DNA of 64,000 nucleotides from assembly GCA_964388485.1 (NCBI GenBank), contig CAYMAS010000013.1:1-64000 (forward strand). The letters are read 5' to 3'. Source of the stretch: JBCDKH01 sp964388485. Its GTDB lineage: Bacteria; Planctomycetota; Phycisphaerae; Tepidisphaerales; Tepidisphaeraceae. Under the pieces are notes generated by a model. That model made no database searches. It was given only the letters and a program-made list of their open reading frames with translations, and was not told where the DNA came from. Shown here piece after piece: positions 1-8,365 of this stretch; position 1 is the stretch's first letter; every line of letters starts with the position of its first letter. Both the position numbers and the translations under genes were made by a program.

Positions 1-1257
1 GGCTACGGCTGCACGACCTGCATCGGCAACAGCGGCCCGCTGCCGGAGCACATTGCCCAGGAGATCACCGACAACGACCTCGTCGCCTGCAGCGTCCTGT
101 CGGGCAACCGCAATTTCGAGGGGCGAATCAACCCGCACGTCAAGGCCAACTACCTTGCTTCGCCGCCGTTGGTCGTCGCCTACGCACTGGCCGGTTCGAT
201 GGACGTCGACCTGACCAGCGAGCCGATCCAGAAGGACCGCGACGGCAACGACGTCTACCTGAAAGACCTCTGGCCGACGCAGAAGGAGATCGCCGACACC
301 GTCGCCTCCTGTATCAACCCCGGCATGTTCAAGTCCCGCTACGACAACGTCGCCGAGGGCAACGACGAGTGGAACGCAATTCCCGTCAAGGGCGGCGAGC
401 TGTTCGACTGGTCGGAAGATTCAACGTATGTGCAGGACCCGCCCTTCTTCGTCGGCTTGGGTGAGAACCCCGAGCCGGTCAAGCCGATCCGCGGGGCCAA
501 GTGCCTCGTGAAGGTCGGCGACTCGGTCACGACCGACCACATCAGTCCGGCCGGCGCGATCAAGGCGACGAGTCCGGCCGGGGCTTATCTCAAGAGCAAG
601 GACGTGGGCGTTGCGGAGTTCAACTCCTACGGCAGCCGACGCGGCAACGACCGCGTCATGGTCCGCGGCACGTTCGGCAACATTCGACTCAAGAACGAGC
701 TCGCCCCGGGCACCGAGGGCGGCTGGACGAACTACTACGGCGTCCAGCCGCTGCCGGATGACACGATCACGAGCGGCGAGTTCCCGAGCATTTTCGACGC
801 CTCACGCGCCTACGGCGTGGCGAACACGAGTGACCCAGACATCGAGCCCCGGCCCGATGGCACGCCGTTGGTGATCCTCAGCGGCAAGGACTACGGCATG
901 GGATCGAGCCGCGACTGGGCAGCCAAGGGCACCATCTTGCTGGGCGTGCGGGCGGTCATCGCCGAGAGCTTCGAGCGGATCCACCGCAGCAACCTTGTCG
1001 GCATGGGCGTCCTGCCGCTGACGTACCAGGACGGCGACACCGCCGCGAGCCTCGGCCTCGACGGCAGCGAGACGTTCGACATCACCGTCGACGACAGCGT
1101 CCAGCCGCGGCAGATGATCGCGGTTAAGGCCACCAAGACCGACGGCAGCGTGATCGAGTTCGAGGCCTTGTGCCGCATCGACACGCCGGTCGAGGTCGAG
1201 TACTACAAGAACGGCGGCATCCTGCAGTTCGTCCTGCGGCGGCTGATGAAGGCTTGA
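1..1257 (+). CDS. acnA: Aconitate hydratase, C-terminal part (5' end outside window)
   Basis: Aconitase isomerises citrate to isocitrate in the TCA cycle. The reading frame is open from base 1, so only the last 418 residues are present. The visible start encodes GYGCTTCIGNSGPLP, whose two Cys are ligands of the 4Fe-4S cluster. The C-terminal swivel domain follows, with GSSRDWAAKGTILLGV and ESFERIHRSNLVGMGVLPL at about 897-1020, which is typical of the AcnA/IRP-type monomeric enzyme. A GC-rich hairpin follows the stop. The family assignment is secure; the start is not visible. Confidence 0.96.
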   Translation, partial: GYGCTTCIGNSGPLPEHIAQEITDNDLVACSVLSGNRNFEGRINPHVKANYLASPPLVVAYALAGSMDVDLTSEPIQKDRDGNDVYLKDLWPTQKEIADTVASCINPGMFKSRYDNVAEGNDEWNAIPVKGGELFDWSEDSTYVQDPPFFVGLGENPEPVKPIRGAKCLVKVGDSVTTDHISPAGAIKATSPAGAYLKSKDVGVAEFNSYGSRRGNDRVMVRGTFGNIRLKNELAPGTEGGWTNYYGVQPLPDDTITSGEFPSIFDASRAYGVANTSDPDIEPRPDGTPLVILSGKDYGMGSSRDWAAKGTILLGVRAVIAESFERIHRSNLVGMGVLPLTYQDGDTAASLGLDGSETFDITVDDSVQPRQMIAVKATKTDGSVIEFEALCRIDTPVEVEYYKNGGILQFVLRRLMKA

Positions 1258-1280
1258 TGGTCGGGAAGGTTCAATGCACA

Positions 1281-1319
1281 CCGCCGCCGCTCCAAGGAGC
1301 GGCGGCGGCGTGCTTTGCT
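1281..1319 (+). terminator. Hairpin after aconitase gene
   Basis: A perfect inverted repeat, CCGCCGCCGCTCC at 1281-1293 and its complement at 1296-1308, lies 23 bases after the aconitase stop. It is followed by the T-richer GTGCTTTGCTT. It sits between convergent genes and probably ends transcription of acnA. The U-tract is weak. Confidence 0.55.
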
Positions 1320-1329
1320 TGCCCAGTGA

Positions 1330-1563
1330 TCAACCGGCCTTGAGAGACGGCGACTTCTCGTCTTGCTCGGCGTGTTTGAGCACGTCGTCGGGGTCGACTT
1401 CGCGGATGTTGCCATGCTCGTCGCCGGCGATCATCTTGACACCGTGCATCTTGTAGACGCGGGCGGCGTCGATCACGCCGCGACGCATGAGGCGCTCCCT
1501 CTCCTCGATCGGCATGTTGAACGGGTCATCGGCAGGCAGCGGAAGGTGTTTGGTATCAGCCAT
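1330..1563 (-). CDS. Small protein overlapping the zeta-toxin-like gene
   Basis: This is a 77-residue acidic soluble protein (MADTKHLPLPADDPFNMP...) with no family I recognise. Its ATG lies 8 bases inside the end of the zeta-like kinase gene, so the two are translationally coupled and form a two-gene unit. By position it could be the antidote or a partner of the kinase, although antitoxins of this family are more often encoded upstream. That role is inference from gene order only. Confidence 0.7.
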   Translation of the reverse strand: MADTKHLPLPADDPFNMPIEERERLMRRGVIDAARVYKMHGVKMIAGDEHGNIREVDPDDVLKHAEQDEKSPSLKAG

Positions 1564-2146
1564 ATCGGGTCTCCAGTCGCTGCCATTCTACACGATTATG
1601 CACCACAAGGGAGCCATCGAGTCGCTGCTCCGCTACCACATCCATCGAGCCGGGTTGTTCCACCGTGTTGTCGATGATCTCCCAACTCCCTACCAGCGGC
1701 CGGAACACCTGGAAGAAGTTCGCGAAGCTTCGCTCGTACCGCCGGCGGATGTCGGCTTCTGGGATGTCGTGCCCGCCCGTCAGGACGCGCTTGTGGACGC
1801 GCAGGACGTTCTCTTCGGCCGATCGCGTGTAGACGAAGGCCAGGTGCGTCCGCCAGCCGACGAGATCGCGGTTGAGCCAGCGGGCGTACGTCTTGCCGCT
1901 GAGCGTCGTCTCGATGGCGAAGTCGGTCTTCGACGCGATATGCCGACGCGCCTCCTCGATGAGCACCCGTCCTGCACTCACCGCGGCAAGATCGACGTCG
2001 AAGGCGGACAGGCCTCGCGCGATCGTGTCTGCGTTGAGGAATCTGGAAATCCTCCAGATGTCCCGGATGACGTACGGAGCAACGGTGCTCTTGCCCGACC
2101 CGTTGGGTCCGGCGAGCAGGACGAATCTCGGCGGGCGATTGGCCAT
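1556..2146 (-). CDS. Zeta-toxin-like P-loop kinase (COG4185 type)
   Basis: A 196-residue cytoplasmic P-loop protein. It has a Walker A motif GPNGSGKST near the N-terminus, then ADTIARGLSAFD, the FAIETTLSG segment characteristic of the zeta/COG4185 group, and a basic GGHDIPEADIRRRYERS segment matching the usual substrate or lid region. Zeta toxins phosphorylate UDP-N-acetylglucosamine; many chromosomal COG4185 members are uncharacterised. ATG 2146 is chosen over an in-frame GTG at 2155, because homologues begin a few residues before the P-loop. It is coupled to the overlapping 77-residue gene. Confidence 0.82.
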   Translation of the reverse strand: MANRPPRFVLLAGPNGSGKSTVAPYVIRDIWRISRFLNADTIARGLSAFDVDLAAVSAGRVLIEEARRHIASKTDFAIETTLSGKTYARWLNRDLVGWRTHLAFVYTRSAEENVLRVHKRVLTGGHDIPEADIRRRYERSFANFFQVFRPLVGSWEIIDNTVEQPGSMDVVAEQRLDGSLVVHNRVEWQRLETRYG

Positions 2147-2274
2147 TGTGGTCACGGTGGCGAAGCGGAGGTCAACTCACAAGTCACACGTCCGATATCC
2201 GCCGACTGCTCGCTATGGGGAACGTCGAATTGGAGTTGGTCCCTGGGGCACCACGCCGGTGCCGGGACACACTT

Positions 2275-3093
2275 ATGCCGATTTTTGATCTCGCTTGGCA
2301 GTTCTCGCCGCACTCGAACACGCACTATGCCGTCCTGCTCGCCATTGTGGCAATGGGCGTGGGGCTGGTCTGGCTCGGCAGGCAGAAGCCGACGATCGTG
2401 CACGCAGCGGTGCTTCTGCTGCTCTTCGGCGGCTGGACGCTGAACCTCGTCAACGACCTTCGCCCGATGCGGATATCGGCAGCACAGAGCCTGCCGTTGC
2501 ACCTGTGCGACGTCGTGGGGCTGATCGGCATCCTGGCCTTCGCCCGCGGATGGCGGCCGGCGCGGGCGGTGCTGTTCTGCTGGGGATTCGGGCTCTGCTC
2601 CATCGCCCTTGTTCAGCCGGCGTTGACCGAAGGGCCGAGAATGACAGGATTCTGGGCCTACTGGCTCTGCCACGCGGCGATCACGCTGGCGGTCGTCGTA
2701 GACGTCGGCGTGCAGGGCTTCCGTCCCTCGTGGCGAGACGCAGGCGTCGCGATTGGCTTGCTAGCGGCTTACATCGTCATGATCACGCCGGTGAACGTCC
2801 TGCTTGACGTCAACTATGGCTACGCCGGAAACGCGACGGATCCTCGAGAAATGGTGACCGCTTTCGGTGCGTGGCCCGGCCGGCTCTTGACGATGCTCGG
2901 CACGGCGTCGGTCATCATGTTGCTCCTCGTGCTCCCCTTCGCGACGCGGCACTGGACCCGTGCAATGGCGGGTGCGACGGTATCGAGGTGTCGGATGTGG
3001 GAGGTGCGGACGTCGCGACTTCTGGCCTCGGCGGGCGGAAAGGTTGGTGAAAACCGCCACATTTTCTTGTCGCGGACGCAGGCTGTGCATTGA
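2275..3093 (+). CDS. TIGR02206-like integral membrane protein (YwaF-like)
   Basis: A 272-residue membrane protein with about six or seven hydrophobic segments. It starts MPIFDLAWQFSPHSNTHY and contains LPLHLCDVVGLIGILAF and a VNVLLDVNYGY segment, the pattern of the TIGR02206/YwaF family, whose function is unknown. The reading frame is open further upstream, but the ATG at 2275 begins directly with the conserved part. The last 40 or so residues are basic and hydrophilic and not typical of the family. It is divergent from the zeta-like gene. Confidence 0.78.
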   Translation: MPIFDLAWQFSPHSNTHYAVLLAIVAMGVGLVWLGRQKPTIVHAAVLLLLFGGWTLNLVNDLRPMRISAAQSLPLHLCDVVGLIGILAFARGWRPARAVLFCWGFGLCSIALVQPALTEGPRMTGFWAYWLCHAAITLAVVVDVGVQGFRPSWRDAGVAIGLLAAYIVMITPVNVLLDVNYGYAGNATDPREMVTAFGAWPGRLLTMLGTASVIMLLLVLPFATRHWTRAMAGATVSRCRMWEVRTSRLLASAGGKVGENRHIFLSRTQAVH

Positions 3094-3182
3094 TTGATGA
3101 GAATTTCCCGGTACTTTCGCGCGCGGGCCCGCCGCCGGTGGGCAGATTGCACACTTTTTCTAGCAAACGCAGGAGTCACACC

Positions 3183-3566
3183 ATGGCCAAAGCCGCCAAG
3201 AAGGTCGCCAAGAAGGCGCCCGCCAACAAAGCACCCGCCAAGAAGGTCGCCAAGAAGGCCCCTTCCGCCAACAAGCCGATGACCAAGACCGAGGTCTACG
3301 CCTACCTCGCCGACAAGGTCGGCATCACCAAACAGCAGGCCCGCTCGTTCTTCGACGAACAGGCCGAACTTGCTTACAACCAGGCCAAGAAGAACGACAA
3401 GGGCTTCACCGTGCCGGGCATCGGCAAGCTCGTCGTCGTCAAGCGTGGCCCGCGCACCTTCCGCAACCCGCAGACCGGCGAGCCCGTCAAGAAGCCCGCC
3501 AGCAAGGCTCTCAAGTTCCGCATCGCCAAGCCCGCCAAGGACGCGGTGCTCCCGGCGGGCAAGTAG
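3183..3566 (+). CDS. HU-family DNA-binding protein with histone-H1-like N-terminal tail
   Basis: A 127-residue nucleoid protein. The first 30 or so residues are a Lys/Ala/Pro tail built on KKVAKKAP repeats, like histone H1 C-termini. The HU/IHF fold follows: MTKTEVYAYLADKVGITKQQ, then the beta-arm region with VPGIGKLVVVKRGPRTFRNPQTGE. The tail should add non-specific DNA binding and compaction. ATG 3183 has a good AGGAG at 3171-3175. A GC hairpin lies 50 bases after the stop. It is monocistronic. Confidence 0.93.
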   Translation: MAKAAKKVAKKAPANKAPAKKVAKKAPSANKPMTKTEVYAYLADKVGITKQQARSFFDEQAELAYNQAKKNDKGFTVPGIGKLVVVKRGPRTFRNPQTGEPVKKPASKALKFRIAKPAKDAVLPAGK

Positions 3567-3616
3567 CGGTTCAGGACGGTCGATACCGCTAACGGCTCCA
3601 GGCCACGTGCGTTTCA

Positions 3617-3640
3617 CGGCCCCGGTTTCCGCCGGGGCCG
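3617..3640 (+). terminator. GC hairpin after HU gene
   Basis: A 9-bp perfect stem (CGGCCCCGG at 3617-3625, complement at 3632-3640) with a 6-base loop, 50 bases beyond the HU stop. There is no T-run, so its terminator role is likely but unproven. Confidence 0.45.
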
Positions 3641-3722
3641 CGTTGCGTCCAGACCGTTATCGGCCCCCGGCGTCGAACCCTTGCAGCTTGCCCAACTTGC
3701 CAACCGATCCGATGTAGGTGCT

Positions 3723-6494
3723 ATGGCACGCCAGCACCTACGCGTCGCGGCCCCGCCCGCTGACGATCGGCGGGATCCGGTCCACGAACGCGTCCGACGC
3801 CTTCGCCGCATGGCCGATCTGGCCCGCGACAACGGCCTGACTCCGCTGGAATGCCGACGCCTCATGAGCGCCGACGCCGGTCTGGTCAGCGTCGCCGACG
3901 GCGTGCTGCAACTCATGCCGAGCAACGTCCCTGCCGCCGGCATGGGCATCGAACTCGACGCCGACGGTTCGCACTTGCGCGGCGTCATCGTCGGACCCGA
4001 CGGCCAACGCACCAACGGCTCGTGGCACGAAGTCGGCGACATCCAACGCATCCGCGTCAGCGGCACCGAAGGCGACGACCGCGTCCGCATCGACGGCCGA
4101 CTCAACGCCCTCGGCTCGCACATCAACGTCGGCCTCGATGTCGAACGCGTCGAGGTCTACTACGTCGACGGACGCAGCGGCAAAACACAGGCGGCCCGAC
4201 TCGCCCGGCAGATCGGCTCCTCGCACGCGGGCGTCGACGTCGTGACGGCTCCGGGTCGTCCCGGCGAAGAGGTGACGAGCGTGCAGTCGACCCGCCTGCC
4301 TTACATCGACGCCCTTCGCCTCGTCAACGGCAGCGGCCGGGGCATCACGCTCGCCAACGGTTCAGTCCTGACCGCGGACCACCTCGACGGCAACGTCGGG
4401 CTCGTCGTCGAGGTCGGCCAGCGAGGTGGCTTCGACGGCAGCGTCGTGTTTCGCCTCACGGGTCCCGACGGCACGTGGCAGCAGACGGAGAACGTCGAAC
4501 CGTTCGCCGTCTTCGGCAACCTCGGGCAAGTCTTCAACGACTGGAACAAGACCAGCGGCACCTACACGCTTGAAGCCGTCGCCTTCACCGGCAAAGACGC
4601 CACCGGCGAGGCGTCGCAGGTGAGCGTGCTCGAGTTCAGCATCGTCGGCACGATCGAGTCGGAGCCAGTCAATCCTGACCCCGTCACGCCGCCCCCGGTC
4701 CCCCCGACGCCCGATCCGACGCCCGATCCGACGCCCGATCCGACGCCCGATCCCGCTCCGCCCGTTCAGCCACCGGCCCCACCGGCCCCACCGGCCCCAC
4801 CGGCCCCACCGGCCCCGCCTACTCCGCCAGCGCCACCCACTCCGCCGTCGAGCAGTTCGGAAGGGCCGGACGTGTCGATCCACATCCTCGACAGCACCAT
4901 CCCCGCCGGCCAGGCGATCCACGTCGACGGCCTCAACGCCAGCTTCAGCCACGGCGACTACAACGACGCCACTTACGTCTGGACCTTCGGCGAGCCTGGC
5001 AGCGACTTCAACACCGTCCGCGGCTTCGTCGCAAGCCACATCTACGACACGCCCGGCACCTACACCGTCACGCTGACCGTCACCGACGAAGCCGGCCACA
5101 GCACCGTCGTGACGCAGGACGTCACGGTCGCCGCCTCGCAGCGTCGGCTGATTCACGTCGACGTCAACGGCGACGACGCCAACGACGGCCTGACGCCCGG
5201 CTCGGCCGTGCGGACCAAGGAACGGGCGGCCCAGCTCTTGGCGGATCACGGCGACCACACGGAGATCCGCTTCCGCCGCGGCCAGACGCACGGCTTCCAC
5301 GGCGACTTTGGCCTGCCTTACGAGGACATCGTCGTCACCGCCTACGGCTCCGGCAGCAAGCCGACGATCGAGTGGCGTGGCTCGCACGACCTGCGGTTCT
5401 CGATGATGTGGACGAACGAGGCGTCGCGGCAGGTCACGATTCGCGGCCTCGCCTTCAACAACGCCAACGTCCACCACAATTCCAAGGAAATCGCCAACGG
5501 CATCGGCGTCGCGGGTGAGCAGATTGCCATCGTCGACAACGTCTTCCACGACGTCAGCAACGCCATCCTCGCCAACGGCAAGCCCAACGGCCTGCTGACG
5601 CAGGAGAACATCGCCCCCGACCGCAGCGGCATCCGTGCCTACTTCATCTGGGGCGAAGGCGAGCGTCACACCGTGCTCGGCAACACCGTCGTCAACTCGA
5701 CACGAGAGCACATCATCCGCATGACCACCGACGTCAGGGGCGTCACCGTCAACGGCAACGACTTCGAGAACGTTGATCGCCGCGACGCCAACGACCGCGA
5801 CCCCTGGGACGTGGCCAAGGGCACGATCGTCATGCAGCACGGCTCGTTCGGCTACGTCTACGACAACACGCTCCGCGGCCCGACCGGCGTCGGCCCGCTT
5901 GGCGATGGCGATGGCTTGCAATACAGCGACGCCCGCTTCGAGTACGCCGTCTGGGAGTTCAACCACCATGTCGACGATGCCTACTTCCAGGTCGAGCACG
6001 GCACGGAGCACCTCGATTTCCGCTACAACCGCATGGAAGTCGAGGATCGCTGGAGCATCCGCGTCGAAGGCTACCGGGCCAACTACGACCGGACGAGCGT
6101 CGACGTGACCATCCACGGCAACGTCGCCAGCAACCACGCTCAACACGGCCGGTTCCTCTGGACCGATCACGGCATCGTCGGGCTGCAGCTGACGGACAAC
6201 ACCTACGACGCCCCCAACCTCAACGTCGGCACGTACGGCACCTACGCCGTCTACCACGCCGGCAACAGCCTCGACGGCTTCAGCCTCATCGACGGTAACG
6301 CCTGGCCCGACCCGACACCCGGCGGCTATGCCCAGGGCGGCATGATGTTCGTCGGCACGAGCGAAGGCCAGGAGTCCATCCTCGATCCCGGCGAATGGCA
6401 CGACGCCATCGGCCACGACGGCGACACCTTCGGCGACACCGATGCCGATCACGTCTACAGCCTCCTCCTCGACCGCCTCGGCATGGCGGCGTGA
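3723..6494 (+). CDS. Large PKD / parallel beta-helix surface protein with LEPR-like N-terminus
   Basis: A 923-residue probable exported protein. The first 50 residues are basic and carry GLTPLECRRLMSAD, which resembles the planctomycete LEPR-XLL motif (LEPRxLLSAD). No ordinary signal peptide is seen. A beta-rich region follows, then a Pro-rich linker (PTPDPTPDP and PPAPPAPP tandem repeats, about 4690-4850), a PKD domain (YVWTFGEPGSDF ... HIYDTPGTYTVTLTVTDEAG), and a right-handed parallel beta-helix starting at VDVNGDDANDGLTPGSAVRT. Such helices bind or cleave polysaccharide, but I see no certain catalytic set. A TTG at 3681 is in frame, but ATG 3723 is preferred. Confidence 0.85.
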   Translation: MARQHLRVAAPPADDRRDPVHERVRRLRRMADLARDNGLTPLECRRLMSADAGLVSVADGVLQLMPSNVPAAGMGIELDADGSHLRGVIVGPDGQRTNGSWHEVGDIQRIRVSGTEGDDRVRIDGRLNALGSHINVGLDVERVEVYYVDGRSGKTQAARLARQIGSSHAGVDVVTAPGRPGEEVTSVQSTRLPYIDALRLVNGSGRGITLANGSVLTADHLDGNVGLVVEVGQRGGFDGSVVFRLTGPDGTWQQTENVEPFAVFGNLGQVFNDWNKTSGTYTLEAVAFTGKDATGEASQVSVLEFSIVGTIESEPVNPDPVTPPPVPPTPDPTPDPTPDPTPDPAPPVQPPAPPAPPAPPAPPAPPTPPAPPTPPSSSSEGPDVSIHILDSTIPAGQAIHVDGLNASFSHGDYNDATYVWTFGEPGSDFNTVRGFVASHIYDTPGTYTVTLTVTDEAGHSTVVTQDVTVAASQRRLIHVDVNGDDANDGLTPGSAVRTKERAAQLLADHGDHTEIRFRRGQTHGFHGDFGLPYEDIVVTAYGSGSKPTIEWRGSHDLRFSMMWTNEASRQVTIRGLAFNNANVHHNSKEIANGIGVAGEQIAIVDNVFHDVSNAILANGKPNGLLTQENIAPDRSGIRAYFIWGEGERHTVLGNTVVNSTREHIIRMTTDVRGVTVNGNDFENVDRRDANDRDPWDVAKGTIVMQHGSFGYVYDNTLRGPTGVGPLGDGDGLQYSDARFEYAVWEFNHHVDDAYFQVEHGTEHLDFRYNRMEVEDRWSIRVEGYRANYDRTSVDVTIHGNVASNHAQHGRFLWTDHGIVGLQLTDNTYDAPNLNVGTYGTYAVYHAGNSLDGFSLIDGNAWPDPTPGGYAQGGMMFVGTSEGQESILDPGEWHDAIGHDGDTFGDTDADHVYSLLLDRLGMAA
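4700..4832 (+). repeat. In-frame proline-linker tandem repeats
   Basis: Two adjacent short tandem arrays lie inside the beta-helix protein gene: about four copies of a 12-base unit (CCGACGCCCGAT, coding PTPD) and five copies of a 9-base unit (CCGGCCCCA, coding PAP). They form the flexible linker before the PKD domain and are the part most likely to vary in length between strains. Confidence 0.85.
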
Positions 6495-6546
6495 AGTATG
6501 GCCGACGCGGGTGGCGTGACATTGTCCTTCGGTCGATGATGAGAAG

Positions 6547-7848
6547 GTGAGCGACGAGCCAACGAAAAGACCCCGCGTGCTCGTCATCGCCGAAGCGTGC
6601 AACCCGGAGTGGGTCAGCGTGCCGCTGGTCGGCTGGTCGCACTACGAGGCGTTGCGGGAGGTGGCCGACACGCACCTGGTGACGCAGGTCCGCAACCGCG
6701 CGGCCATGCTGCGGGCGGGGCTGGTCGAGGGCGAGGACTTCACCGCCATCGACTCCGAGAAGGTGATGAAGCCGGCCTGGAAGGTCGCCGACCTCGTCGC
6801 CGGCAAGGGCAAAGGCTGGACGATCCGCCAAGCCGCGGCGGCGGCAGCCTACCCGTACTTCGAGCGACTTCTTTGGAAGCAGTTCAAGAAGCGCCTCGCC
6901 GCCGGCGAATTCAATCTCGTCCACCAACTCACGCCGCTCTCGCCCACCAACAGCCCGGCGACGGCCAAGCGGTGCGCGAAGCTCGGTGTGCCGTTTGTCT
7001 GGGGCCCGCTCAACGGCGGTGCACCGTGGCCCGAGGCGTTCAAGCGGGAGCAACGCAAGGAACGCGAATGGCTCGCCAGCGTCCGATCGGCATACAAACT
7101 GCTGCCCGGCTATCAAAGCGCCCGCCGCCACGCGACAGCCATCATCTGCGGCAGCCGGCACACGCTGAACGAGATGCCCGCCGAAGCGCGCGGGCGGTGC
7201 GTCTACCTACCGGAGAACGGGATCGACCCGAAGCGGTTCAGCGTCACCCGCACCCGAACCGCCGGTGAGGGCCCGATTCGGCTCGTCAGCATCGGCCGAC
7301 TCGTGCCGTACAAGGGCCCGGACATGGCTCTCGAGGCTGCCCTGCCGATGCTCCGCGACGGCCGGGCGACCTTGACGATCTACGGCACGGGTCCGCTGGA
7401 GGAGGAGCTGCGAAAGACGTCACGCGACGTGCCGGGCGTGAACTTGGCTGGTTGGGTGAAGCACGAAGACGTGCCCGCGAAGCTGGCGGAGGCGGACCTG
7501 CTGGTCTTCCCGTCGATCCGCGAATTCGGCGGCGGCGTGGCGCTCGAAGCCATGGCCGTCGGCCTGCCGGTCGCGTGCGTCGACTACGCCGGCCCGCCGG
7601 AGCTGGTGACGGACGACGTCGGCTGGCTTATTCCCCTTGGCGACCGGGCAGCCATCGTGCAGTCGTTCACTGAATTGCTCGACCGCGTGACGGCCGACCC
7701 GGCGATGCTCGAAGCCAAAGGTGCCGCCGCCGAAGAGCGGGTCGATCGGCTCTTCACCTGGTCCGCCAAGGCACAGCAGACGCGCCGGATCTACGAGAGC
7801 GTCATGACGACCAAGCCGCTGCCCGACTTTGGCATTCCGCTGGCGTAG
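6547..7848 (+). CDS. GT4-family glycosyltransferase
   Basis: A 433-residue GT-B fold retaining glycosyltransferase. The N-terminal half has the conserved FVWGPLNGGAPWP segment. The C-terminal GT-1 domain begins at IRLVSIGRLVPYKGPDMALEA and includes LTIYGTGPLEEELR, the EFGGGVALEAMAVGLPVAC motif (E-x7-E, nucleotide-sugar binding) and DYAGPPELV. It probably builds exopolysaccharide or glycolipid; donor and acceptor cannot be told. The start is GTG, 52 bases after the beta-helix gene, so co-transcription is possible. A long inverted repeat follows the stop. Confidence 0.9.
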   Translation: MSDEPTKRPRVLVIAEACNPEWVSVPLVGWSHYEALREVADTHLVTQVRNRAAMLRAGLVEGEDFTAIDSEKVMKPAWKVADLVAGKGKGWTIRQAAAAAAYPYFERLLWKQFKKRLAAGEFNLVHQLTPLSPTNSPATAKRCAKLGVPFVWGPLNGGAPWPEAFKREQRKEREWLASVRSAYKLLPGYQSARRHATAIICGSRHTLNEMPAEARGRCVYLPENGIDPKRFSVTRTRTAGEGPIRLVSIGRLVPYKGPDMALEAALPMLRDGRATLTIYGTGPLEEELRKTSRDVPGVNLAGWVKHEDVPAKLAEADLLVFPSIREFGGGVALEAMAVGLPVACVDYAGPPELVTDDVGWLIPLGDRAAIVQSFTELLDRVTADPAMLEAKGAAAEERVDRLFTWSAKAQQTRRIYESVMTTKPLPDFGIPLA

Positions 7849-7878
7849 GTATGGGTTCCCGGGGTCCGTATGCCGCTT

Positions 7879-7942
7879 GGAGCGGCGTCGCGTGCGACGC
7901 GTTGGTCCGGAGCCAGACTTGCGTCGCAAGCGACGCCGCTCC
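7879..7942. terminator. Long inverted repeat between convergent genes
   Basis: Two 22-base arms (7879-7900 and 7921-7942; the left begins GGAGCGGCGTCGC) are complementary with one mismatch, separated by 20 bases. The repeat lies between the glycosyltransferase (+) and FliN-type (-) genes and would fold in RNA from either strand, so it is a plausible bidirectional terminator. It could also be a mobile palindrome. It has no T-run. Confidence 0.6.
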
Positions 7943-7955
7943 GGGTGGGCTTGCT

Positions 7956-8288
7956 TCAACCACCCAACGCGTTGACGCGGTCTTCGACGTTGCCGATGGA
8001 GCTGATGCGGAGCCCGAAGTGCTCGCCGACCTTTACGGCTTCGCCCTCGCCGATAACCGTGTTGTTCACCATCAAGTGCAACGGTTCGTCTGAATTGCGG
8101 CTGAGTTCGAGAATGCTGCCGTGAGCCAGCCGCAGAACATCCGTCAGAGGAAGCTTCCGGTCGGCAATGCGGACGATCACCGGCACCTTGAGCTTCAGGA
8201 TGCGGTCCAGGTCCGTCGACGGTGCGGCGGGATCGGTGGCGTTGGTCAATACGGGCATCGTGCCTTCCGCTGATTGCATCGGCGACAT
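7956..8288 (-). CDS. Orphan FliN/SpoA-domain protein
   Basis: A 110-residue protein made almost only of a SpoA (surface presentation of antigens) domain: LDRILKLKVPVIVRIADRKLPLTDVLRLAHGSILEL ... LMVNNTVIGEGEAVKVGEHFGLRISSI. This is the C-terminal domain of FliN, part of the flagellar C-ring. It is shorter than most FliN proteins and stands alone: no fli, che or mot genes are in the window. It could serve a flagellar motor encoded elsewhere or a type III-like apparatus. ATG 8288 is followed by an in-frame ATG three codons on. Confidence 0.85.
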   Translation of the reverse strand: MSPMQSAEGTMPVLTNATDPAAPSTDLDRILKLKVPVIVRIADRKLPLTDVLRLAHGSILELSRNSDEPLHLMVNNTVIGEGEAVKVGEHFGLRISSIGNVEDRVNALGG

Positions 8289-8334
8289 CCGTGCCGCACG
8301 TACAGAAGTGTCGGATTCTCGCGTCGCTTGTCAA

Positions 8335-8353
8335 GCACCGGACGTTCCGGTGC
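8335..8353 (-). terminator. Hairpin at end of fab operon
   Basis: An 8-bp stem (GCACCGGA / TCCGGTGC) with a 3-base loop lies 13 bases after the fabF stop on the minus strand. Its position, between the end of the fab operon and the start of the FliN-type gene, fits a terminator. There is no T-run. Confidence 0.45.
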
Positions 8354-8365
8354 GACCGGCGAAGC

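Noticed and set aside
4362..6602. 746-codon open frame on the minus strand
   Set aside because: It is antisense to the beta-helix gene, Val/Ala/Asp-rich, and arises from GC-rich third positions; the plus-strand frame has clear domains.
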